From: Agroathelia rolfsii
Taxonomy: Eukaryota > Basidiomycota > Agaricomycetes > Amylocorticiales > Amylocorticiaceae
Direction: 5' to 3'
Assembly (NCBI GenBank): GCA_018343915.1
Contig: JABRWF010000001.1
Location: 5,270,001 to 5,334,000, forward strand
Length of the DNA stretch: 64,000 bases
Made by a program: the position numbers and the translations under genes. Position 1 is the stretch's first letter. Each line of letters starts with the position of its first letter. A model generated the notes under the pieces. It did not search any database and was not told the origin of the DNA. It was given only the letters and a program-made list of their open reading frames with translations. Shown piece by piece: positions 39,289 to 50,900 of the stretch.

Positions 39289-41225
39289 TTAATTATGCTG
39301 ACAAATCTTGACATAAGACACCTCCCAATCTATTGCGAGAATCACAATCACGCCAATCAGAACCAACACACAAGACAGCCACAATGATGCAAACTTACAA
39401 GCCTCACTAAATGCCGACCCCTGCGCCTGGACATACGCCTGGCACGTCGAATAGCCCGTGCTCGCCGCACAGCTCACGTCCTGCCCGGGGACACCAGTGG
39501 AGGACCACACGCCAGCTGCCCAATCACCGCTAAATCATTCAAACAAACCCAAGTCAGCCTCAGACACCCCCCAAAAGTTGTTAATACGGGGCCAACGTAC
39601 CAGAGCGTCGTATCGAAAATAGCCGAGATCTGGCTGAAGTACGTAAATGGCGAACAGTCCGTGGCGGGCCAGAACGCCATTGGTGTCGACCACCCGCTGG
39701 GGTTGGGCGCGCCGGCGGTGATGTCGGACGGGATGGAGTTGCGGGGGAAAAACCAGATTTGGATGCCGGCCGAGGACCAGAGCACTGTCAAAGTACGAAT
39801 CAGTGACCACAGAGGGGAGGGAATGATAGGGCGCGAGTACGTACTGGAGTAGACACCACCGCCCTGCTGATTGAACGGCGCGCCGAACGAGTTGTTCTGG
39901 CTTGCGCGGACACCGCACCCTTGATTTTCCGTCTCCGCCGCAGCGCAGTTAAGGCTGCTCACGAGGGAGCCTGTGATACCAAGAGAAGACGACGAGGACG
40001 AAGAGGGCAATGAACAGCCCGGATTGGTGTGGATCGTGGCTTGATTGTTCGTGTACGTGTTGACGCCCTCGACGATGTCAATTTCTCCTCCAGCTGGCCA
40101 GTTTGGTCCCTGTGAGAAAGTTGTGAATTAGATGACCAAATACAAATAAATGGATAAGGAATGAAGGTTTTAGGGTTGGCGCCTCCGGGCCGACTTATCG
40201 CAGTCAATGAGGCAGAAAGAGGATAAAGGTGGTTTGAAAGGGAGAGCGGATTGGATGGAGAAAGAAGATGGAGAAAAAAAGGAAGAGAGAAGAAAGAAGA
40301 GGGTAGAGGGTACATAAAACGCACATTCATCCAGAACGCAGGCCATGTTCCGCATCCGGTGGGCATGTGGACCGAGTCCATGATAACGAGTGCACCATTG
40401 CTGTACTGGCTGTTGGTCGTGATACGCACGCTCTGGCGTGTGCTAGACACGGTCGAGGTCGTTTCGACGGCCATGATGGCATGGCCCTGGGAGTTGACTT
40501 CAGCCAAACCAGCGGATTGCTGATATTATTGAGGCATTAGAACGATAATACGGAGTGTAGAGGTTAAGAGCACTTACAGCTGTGGATTGGTCAACATAGG
40601 TGACAGCTCCATTAGTTGGATCGGAGCCTGTAAAGAAACTCCACCCATTGAAGAAGTCGCTCCCTTGCTGTGAAATGAAATCATATCAGCATTGGCGCAT
40701 GGAAGCCACAAAGGAGTTGGGAAGATGAAGAAGTCCAGGAACAGCTAAGCGAGAGGGAGCACGGCTTACATGCGACTCCACAAGTTTGTACGCCGACGAA
40801 GCCGAAGATGAGGGTGATGTTGATGTGGTCGTGGACGATCCCGAGGCAGACTTGCTGCCTCCGCTGTTGGACGAGGCTGTAGGAGCAATGCCGGGAGCAG
40901 CAGAGGAGCCCGAGCTGCCATTACCAATGCTACTGCTGTTTGACGATGAGGATCCACTGCTAATGATGTTACTGCTGCAATACAGCTTGGCCGAGGTGAT
41001 CGAACTGGTGTCTCGTGGAATCAATGGCTCGGAGACGAGGACGCCACGCAGAGCTACGCGCAGATCACGAGCAAGGCCAGCACTCTGACGCAGGGCTACA
41101 TGGTGTGCGTGCTGAATTACACGTCGTATGGGATGTCGGCGGGCGGACGAGGATGAGAGCTCTGCATAGGACGAGCTAGCGAGGACGAGTAGAATGATAC
41201 AATATGCGCGAAGAAAGGACAACAT
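39289..41225 (-). CDS. Secreted GH16 beta-glucanase (endo-1,3(4)-beta-glucanase type)
   Basis: Laminarinase-type glycoside hydrolase acting on cell-wall beta-glucan. Seven exons: 40770-41225, 40578-40667, 40325-40519, 39845-40109, 39601-39784, 39399-39529, 39289-39329, all in frame. Signal peptide MLSFLRAYCIILLVLASSSY. Then an Arg-rich stretch, a Ser/Gly/Thr-rich linker, and the catalytic domain from NGWSFFTGSDPTNGAVTYVD. The GH16 active site is GGEIDIVEG (about 40065-40090), with the two Glu as nucleophile and acid/base and Asp between. GCGTWPAFWM and the C-terminal FSEAYWEVSYVKICQ are typical. No C-terminal membrane anchor once the last intron is removed. An Arg-rich block at 40985-41155 reads more protein-like on the opposite strand. 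Confidence 0.9.
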
Positions 41226-41935
41226 GACGAGCAAGTTGGAGGAAAGCGTCGATAGCAAGTACAGGTGTATATGAGGAGAAGAGAAAAGCTGTTAGGCACT
41301 GCCCAAATCTAGCTGAGGGGGCGATCAGTGAGTGCTTTAGAGATGAGTGAGTCTATGGAAGAGTGCTGATAAACAAGTCGTAAGAGATAGAAACGGTGCG
41401 CAGTCCTGCTGCGATTGAAGGAGTTAAAGCCTCGTTGTGATGGGCCGTAGACACGGACGGATGGACGATAGACGATGGAGAGGGAACGAGGGCAAGAGGC
41501 GGTCGACTCGGACGGCCAAGTTTTTGTGATCAGGAATCATAACAATGGCCTGCAAGCTGCCATTGTTCTTTTGCTTCCGGATGGCTGATGTAAGCCACGT
41601 GGCCGCGGCTCCGTTCCGGGGGTCGTCCTCTCCGGACAACATGCCGATATCATGATTTGGCGTGCACATCACATATATATACGCTACACACAACCAGATG
41701 GATGATGGACTAGTATAATGAGCGGAATATCATACATAAAATGTAATCCATGAGAATAATATATCGAACATGAAAAATAAAACAAGAAAACAAAACAAAC
41801 CATAAAAAAATATTAACAAAGGTAAATGCATTAACTGAAAATAGATTCATCTCATGATTCCCTCGATGGCCACAAGACAACAGCCCTTCTATTGATGGAC
41901 AGCCCTCTCGTTTCCTTTCCGGCCTCGTGCAAGCC
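41226..41935. other. Intergenic between GH16 start and histidine kinase end
   Basis: Should contain the GH16 promoter. AT-rich at 41720-41830. No gene seen. Confidence 0.4.
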
Positions 41936-44900
41936 TCATGGGTTATCCCGTGGCTTGCCAAACATCGACATCAACGACATAAGTTCGCCTGCACCAAGAG
42001 ACTTGGGAGTCAGCCAAGAATAGCTCAGGGGACCAAAGGGAACAATACGCACTCTTCTTCAACGGCTTGGTATAGAATGCATTCATGCCGGCACTCAGGC
42101 AGAGCTGCTTTGTCGACTCCTGGGCGTCTGCGCTGAGTGCAACAACTAAGAAAAACCCACATATCGTCAGCTGATGGTGATGACACATGTCATGTGCGCA
42201 AAACTACTAACTGGGTAATTGTACGAGTAATTTCCGCTTGGCCTCCAGGACGCGTAGGCGCTTGGCAGCCTCGACACCGTCGCAGACCGGCATATCTAGT
42301 AGCACAAACGTACACATCAGTCATCAAGTCGAGATAACAGAAGAAAGTGCCACTTACGGTGATCAAAGAGGGCCACGCTAAAGTAACCCGGTTCTTTGGA
42401 TGCCCACGCTAGAAAAAAGAGACCGAAGGGTAAGAAGAGTCACCGCCATGATCACAAAAATCGTACCTGCTATGGCCTCTTCACCATTACTGGTTGCCGT
42501 CACATTGAGCTGGTACCGCTCTAGCTGCTTGACGAGCAATTTTTGCGCAATCTCGTTGTCTAGAAAAGAAAAAGAAAAGCATAGCTCAGGAATTTCGTTT
42601 GAAATTTCCTTTTCTCACATTTCCTTCTTACCTTCAGCAACAAGCACATTCCCATACAACGTCCTCTGCACCGCGACCAAATCCTCAAACGCCTTCTCCA
42701 CCCCCGTCCCGGGCTTGCTTGTCGGCGCATTCGGTAAATCCTTCAACGTCGCCAGCGTCTGCAGCATCCGATGCTTGCGCGGCGGCTTCGTCATCTTCAC
42801 CACACCCGGCGTATTACTGTTAAAGATCGTCCGCTTGCTGCCCTCGCCACCACCAAGAGTTAGATTGTTCGCCGTCGGCGTGTAAATATGAATGATCTTC
42901 GTCTCCGCCAGCACTGACCCTCCTCCCGGTCGCGGCCTCGGTACGAGCCCCAGCCCCGATCTCGATCCGGAACCATAACCAGAATCACTGGCGGAACCAT
43001 AGCCAGAGCCAGAGGCCGAACTCGAACTCGACTGCAAACTCAGGCTGGACGACAAGGTCTGCAGCGTGCGCGACAGCTCCTCGACATGCGCCTCGGACTG
43101 GTCGTCGAGCACGATAAAGTCGAGCGCGATGGGCGTGTGCAAGAGCTGCTTGAGTTTCGTCTGCGCATCGCCCACGGACGACACGGACCGGACCTGGAAG
43201 CCGGCGAACATCGTACCTAGATGAGACCGCATCGCTCGTGAGGGGGAGCAGATGAGGATGTGCAGCGGCCGAGGACGCATAAGTGAATTTTGCAGTTGTT
43301 GGATCTCAGCATCAGCCTATAAAAAGCGTTTTTTTTTTTTGGTAAGCTGTTCAAAGCAAGAAAGAAAATTTTGTCTGTACCTTACGCGTCTGATCCGATT
43401 CGTGGAGTTGGACTGGCACTGTAAAGTAGAAAGTCGAACCCTCGCCTAGCTTGGATGAGATACCAATGTCGCCGCCCATAAGCTGTACTAGCCCACGCGA
43501 TATGCTGAGACCCAGACCTAGGTAATTAGTGATGTAAGACTGACTGTTCGTCGAAAAATACAGATATCTAAACAAGTTACCAGTTCCACCGAACTTTCTT
43601 GTCGATGAATTATCCGCTTGCTGGAAAGGTACAAATAACGAGTTCACATCTCCTTCGGCCAAGCCAATTCCCGTATCTCTGTAACACAGAGACAATCATT
43701 GGACGATGTTCAAACGCAGTACCGATAGATTGACTGACTGAATGGCAATCTTCAACACCACCTTATCGGATGAAGAAGGCACCGAGCTGTCCACGGTGCA
43801 GTTCACTTCCACAAAGCCATGACTCGTGAATTTGACAGCATTTCCGATCAGGTTCATCAGAACTATAAGCATTTTGTCAGAAGCCGCCAACTGTGCTACG
43901 CCCAATCTATAACTCCCTATCGAAGCTCACCTTGTCTTATCCTAGCGTAATCGGCAACAACCCCTAGAGTGAAAGTGAAAGTACATCAACACCCATGTCT
44001 GTCCAAGTTTTGATATTATACCCACAAGATGGCACCTGCGTTTAGATGACGATACATGAATCATCTATCCTAGCATGTAAATAAAATAGAAAACATACTT
44101 GCTAAAATTTAGTCAGTGAGCTGAGAACTACAAGAGCAGATACCGGGAGAATTGTGCTTACAGGATCAATATTGAAAGACAGATCCAGCTTTTTGGCGGC
44201 CATCCTATTTTTCAACTGGTATTCAGTATTCATATTTACCAGCGAAAACTCGGGCACGTACGGTAGAAGCAGCTCCATACAGTCGCCGAGCATATCTTCC
44301 ACGGCAAACGGCGAAAAGTCGAGCTTGACGGCTGGTAGTTTACTTGATAAAAAAAATTCAACGATATGAACAGCAAAAACTAGTACGGACCGGATGCCTC
44401 GAGCTTGCTGTAATCCAAGATGGAATCGATAATCTGGACGAAAGCTATGTAGGCGATGTAATTGAATATGCACGACTATACATACCTTCAACAGCAACTC
44501 GCATGACTGCTTTGCCGTTTGCACTAGTAACACGGTCAGGAACTTGGTCAGTGCAACAAAGAACACAGCAAACCTATTTCGCTCTGTCCCGGTGTAAGCT
44601 CAGTCCCACTCAAGAGATCAAGCAAGCCGTAGAAGGAACTAATCATATCGCAGTTAAAGCGACTCCACAATCCGTTCAATACAATTGAATAACCCACCTA
44701 AATGGCGTCCTTAACTCGTGACTCATAGAAGCCAAGAAATTGCTCTTAATCTGTCAGATTACCGTTCCGTATCAAAGCCGGCTCATAAGAGGTGATTAAG
44801 TTCAAAGGTGAATTACCTTTGTAGCCTTGAGGGCATCTTCCCGTCTCTTTCGGGCGATCTCGAGAGATTCTTTCTGGGCAGTTATCATCTTGAGTTGCTC

Positions 44901-47900
44901 CCGCGTAGTTGCCTGGACACGTCTGGTCGTATGAAACCAACCAAATTCAGGTACATTTTTATATGAGCATAACAATGAACAAACTAACTTGAACAAGAGT
45001 GCATTCGATATGCTAATACTTGCTTGTTGACACAACAGCGTCATGAGTGTGAGCACTCGTTGTGCAATGGGATATTTAGACCCAAGATACAATGCACCAT
45101 CACACTGTCCACGGTTCCCGGTGATAGGGATGCAGATCACAGATTTGAGTGTCCCATTAGCAACAGAAAGGAACCGAGGGTCCCGAGTTACATCAGCAGA
45201 AAACACGCGATCCTTTGTCTGGAGTGCTATTTAATGGCGATCAGTTATTCAATCACCACGAAAGTAAGCAAATTACATACTAGTCAGTATAACAGACTTC
45301 TTGAGGGGATCATCAATATTCTTGACTGGAATCGGGATGCTAGGAAGAGGGATGAGCTTGAGATCAGATATGTTGCTAACCAAAGCATATACTTACTCAT
45401 GGATTTGACATAGATCTGGAGCTATCATACTCGTTGCCACCGTGCAATCACCATCTTGATCAAGAGCAATCGCAACACTCGTGTCTTGAGAGCCGGAGCA
45501 GTCTGGAAAGTGGATTATCAAAGGTCTGTCAAAAATAAAAAGTAGAAAAGCAAACCAACCCGTTGCAATCTCTGTTAATCGTTGGAGGGCTTCGAGAATA
45601 AAATCAGCAGTAGGTAGACTTAGACAAGAAATAGATATGAAATACCCGAGGAAAGGTTAATATCGCTTGATATGTCTTTGCTCCATTGAAGAACGGACGA
45701 CAAGTCCCCAGCTGCTAGTTGCGACATATCTTGTTCGACATCATTATCAAGATGAACAGGCTCGAAGGCCCTCGACGGGGCAGCGGGAGACATCGAAACC
45801 CCCGAAATGGCGTTGTCAGTCTGAACAGCAGCATCGGCTGTGTCAACGCTCCTAGAAATGCGGGTATATGCCTCACTGCCAAGTACAGAGTTGAGGTATT
45901 TCCTGTACGAAAAGGGAATAAATCGAAGGATCGTCGAACTAATACTCTGAAGGCGCCTACACAATGCCTTGGGCGCCCCATTGAGCATGTCGAGCTATTC
46001 CTCTCTTTTGCAGCTCAATGCCTAGTCCTTCTACCCCCATGCGAACGAAATGACAGCCCTGAAGATAAAGGGCCCATGCTTCCTCTTAAAGGGAGGTTAA
46101 TCACAAAAGTAAACGAACAGAGTTAGTAATGAAACTTACGATCTCTCCAATCATTATCTATTGCGTGTCTATAAATTGAGTTAATATACCATTTTATAAA
46201 AGAGAAATCACGGCTCACTTGAGGGAAACATCGTACAGCTTGAGAGCGTCAGGTTGACCAAGCAGGGAGGCAAGCTCCGCATCGACGAGAGATACGGAAG
46301 ACGTTAAATTGACCGGCGCCGTTGGTAACCACCTGTAATAAAATCAGTCAGACTTATCATCTGTAACTTCTAGTCTCAACATACTTCTTGACAAAGTCTT
46401 GATTTGCGTGAACTTGTTTAAGGTATTGATTAAACATTTCCTTGTCATTTGGATTATTTCTGAGAGTAGCTATGAGAGAGAGACTGTGATAGTAGAGCCC
46501 ATATCGAATATGTCGATGGCTGAGAAAGAGAACATAAGATTAGAGCGGATAAGTCGAAAGAATTTTGGCTTACTTGGGGTGCACAAATCGAGTATTATAT
46601 ACGTAGAATCCCAGCTCCGCGGCTTCTTCAACAAATCCTAAGCAGTACAGGCCCGCAACTTTAAAAGAGTTATACCTAAAGATACCTAAGCATATCATTG
46701 AACCCTGTGAGTAAAACAGAAGTGATACCAGTTCATGGCGAGGTCGATGTTCCCAGTACTCGCGTTTACATGTGCAACATAATCACGTTCTCGGAACACA
46801 TCAGTGTCGAAGGCAGTGTCTGCAGACGCCGCCAACGTGTAGCCACCAACAGCTCTAACGTAATTTAGCATTGCTAGAAAGCTATGTGAGCAGTGCTCAT
46901 TAGACTAAATACGTTCTCTTACCTATGGCAAACGCAACAGTATCAGTCCCCGGATTGCGCAAGATGATGTCATTTGTCGTCTGTATGAATTGAGCTAATA
47001 AGTAGCGCGTGCTATAAATGTTGAACTCACTTCTTCAGTATAGACAATCAATTCGGATACTTCACAAAATGCGTTAATGACGTCATGAGAGGTTCGACCT
47101 AGTAACTAACTCACTGTGCTCGGACAAGAAGATTTTCCCCTGGACAACATGAAGGGCACCAAAACACGCATATAACCTATCGACTCCACCTCAGAAAAAT
47201 CATTTGCAAAGTGTAGCTTATCATTGCTTACCTATCCCCAGCACTCAGGGCGTACTTGATTGCAACATCTAGGATTGGCAGGGTATCTCGGACATGCATG
47301 TGACTAAATCCTGAGACAGAAGCAACATAATGAATCATAGCACGTCTAAGATATAAGAAATTCATTAGACTCAAAAAGGTAGAAAATAGATAGAATACAA
47401 ACGCTTTCTCCAGACTGCTACCGTAGCGGTCAGCAAAATGTAAAGTCAAGCGACCCAAGTCTGCAGCAAATCTGTACAAGCCCTTGCGCTCTGCAGCGAC
47501 TACCAAAAAGGAAGCACTGGTTTCAATCCTGTAGATTAAATGCCATGAAAAAACACGAACTGGTCAAGATCCATATGAATCCTATAGCAGTACCTGGCGA
47601 AATTCCCGATCTGTTGGCAATTTTAGTGTATTGTATAGGGGAGCAACCGACTATCTTTTTGGAGAATCTTACCGAAGAGCGAGCCTTATCGTCTATAAAA
47701 TTCAAAATTTTAATACAATCATAGTTTCAAGAAATAAACAGAAAACCCACTGTCATGCCGATGATTTCTTCGAAGCATTCACCTTGACTCCAGTAAGCGC
47801 TCAGACCTGCTTCAGTGAGCAATAATGCAGCAAGGTCCGTCCTAGGGTCTGAAGCACGTGGGATCGAGTTGGAGATGTGATCGAAGCCAAGGTTGAGGAT

Positions 47901-50900
47901 CTCCGCCTTGACTTCTTCAAACATACTATCTGCTAGTTCGCTACTCGCCGCCGCGGGAATGTGCACGTTCAATGTTTGTAAAGCGCGAAGCGTAGACTGA
48001 AGGGAGGCAGTGTAGTCACTACGTATCCAGTGGTTACGGGACTGGAGCCGCAGCAGCTGGGCCTCTTCTTCTGAGGCGAGCGGGTGGGTTAAACAGAGAG
48101 ATATGATCGAGTCCGAGCCCTTGTCATCGCCTATGCAAAACGGTACTGTTTAAATGCCGTGATTAAATAGCAACATGAAGCATATTCAGACCTTTCCACG
48201 TTGTCAAACTAGGTACCATAATCAGTAAACTGCACACACTCTGCATAGATAGCACTTACGCTGCAAGACGATGAAAGAGGTTCAATGTACGCTTTGGATT
48301 TTTTTCCCATGCATCGTCGGAGAGCAGCGTTTGGGCACTTTCAAAGGTCGTTAAGGCACGCTAAATGAAAAAATAAAAAATAAAACAAATGAGGGAGCCA
48401 GATAAAATGTATCGACAATAACAGCGATTTACCTCATGAGCACCCCGGTCCCAAGCGGCCTCACCGGCATCCATAAGAAGTCCTAAAAGCTGCTCTCGTT
48501 TTGGATGTTCATGGAGCAGAGGCAAACATCTGGCCCGAAAAAATGCACAAAATCAGAAGACCAACAAGCTCATGTGAGACGAGTCACTTACCGCTTGGCA
48601 TACTCCGCAATGCGGTACACATCTGGCGTAGTATCATGCAGCAGCATCATCACGATCTGTCCATAAGGCAACTAAATCACTCGTTATATCAAGAGAAGAG
48701 GACGCAGACGCACTCTGAATGTCATCTTGGGTATCGCATCGCTGGAGGATTCCTCCGCTTCCGCTTGTGCCGTCTGACGATATCGATCATGCGCAAAACT
48801 ACACGTGTCACGCCCTCGTTGAACAAGCCAACCTTCCGCAACGGCGATTTGCAGGCCACGCTACGTAAGAGAAATGGGATAGAGAGCAAGAGGTAAGAAT
48901 GGTTCCATTATTTCAATGGATAGAGAATCGTCACCATAGACCCACGGCTCAGTGCATTCTTCATGTTCTCCTTAGCCTTGGACAATGCGCGCACATCTTC
49001 GTCATCGCCATCGCTACCACTACTACTCGAGTCTTCCCAATCCATCATGAGCGCCACCTCTGAAGTCCTGAATCTGTTCATTTGTTACCATGAAGAAAAA
49101 AATGTCAAAATAGAAAGAAAACAAGACATAAAGGCGCATCGCACGTACGTAGACCCAAACAACGCCGCCCAAATAAGATATTTTTGCGCATCTTCGTGTA
49201 GCGCTCGCAAATGCGACAGCAATACCGAAAGATCTGTATTTCTCGATTGCTGGGAAGACTCTTCCCGTGGAATGTTATTCTCAATTGCCTTCATGTCATA
49301 CCTACATATTGCGCATTTTTTTTGAATCTTTCATCAATTTCCGTACTCATAGTTAAAATAAAACATAAAACACACCGCCAGTAGTTGTTCTCCGGGTCAT
49401 AGGTAACCTGTTATAGAGTCATTGAGAAATCATTCAGTAGGGAATGAAGGCGGATTCATACGTATCGCTGACGATGGAACATGAGCAACATACTCCTCGC
49501 CACGAATGCGTTCGACGCCGACGCAGCGTATACCAAGCGCGCTAGAGGTGCCACATCGTCTTTTTCGCGGCGTAGCGTGCGTGCGACGAGGCCGAGAATG
49601 CCCGGATAAGGGAGAGGTTCACAATTGACGTACGTTACGCGGGCACGGCTCTTAAATACGTTCTTGACCCTTTCGACGGCATCCCTATGCAAGAGAGTGG
49701 GGGGTGGTATGATTAAAGGGGCGCTCAATTTGCCATAGTAAATAAGATAAAAAGCTTACGGGTTCTCAGAGCGAAGGGTAGCCAAAATAAGCTAAGGTAG
49801 AGACAAGATATCAGCAGGACTCTTAAAATAAAACACATAATGTGCAATATACAATGTTGCTTTTTGCATTCAACAGGACCTTTATAGCATCTAGCGACCT
49901 ACCAAGAAGGAAAGGAAAAACACAAATATCATCAGCTTTGAAGATCACACACGAGTAAAAAGAACGAGCTCAGCAAGAAACGACATACGATGCATCCGCT
50001 TCATGAAGATCATCCAAAAACACTACAACGGGTCTAATTTCTGCCAGGACGGAAAACACATGCTCTACAAGTGAATGAAATCTCTCGCGGAGCTCGTCAG
50101 TCGTTAGCGTCTCCGTTGGCGTGTCGAGGGTGATATCAAATAGGGCCAAAATTTCGCGTATTTCTGGTGCACTGTGATATAGAAGCGGTACATTCTGCAT
50201 CTGTGGACCGAGTCGATCACGTAGTACGCTGACAAAGGTCACGAGCTGAGGACGAAAGCTCATGAGCTGGCGCAGAGCAGAGGAGAGACATCCGAGCTTT
50301 GCGAGAGGAAGGAGAATGCGATAGCAAAATGTTAATATTCAAGCTATCATACATGCCGAAAATGCTCACGATCACAGAGAACGGCGCAGAGTCCATATCC
50401 TGAAACTTGGATTGTCCCCATAATCCATGTGCTGCTATATTTGATTAAATTCCCGGGGACTTTTATGATTCTAAATATTATGAACAAGAAACTCACATCT
50501 CCACTTTGTCTGATTCGCTAGGATGAGCGAACTCTTTCCCGTCCTAAACAAACGTAATGAGCACACCAAAGCCCCTTGAAATGAAAAGAGATAGGCGTTG
50601 AAACACTTCACATACCCTGACCGACCGACCACCACAAGAGCATGCACACGTGCAACTTTATTATGACGCGACCTTAGCGCGGCTCTGCGCAAGTCCTGAT
50701 CACTCCCGATATATGGCGCCAAAGGCGACGCAAGCGACTCGACCGTCGACGTCGACTGGCCTGTTGCCGCCGTGCCGACACCGATACCTATGTTATGGCT
50801 AACACTAGGGCCAGCTGTGTGCCCAAGAGACGGCTCGCTACGGGATGATACACTATCGCTGCGATCCTCGCCTGTGTAGGAGCCAATGCCGCTGAGCTCA

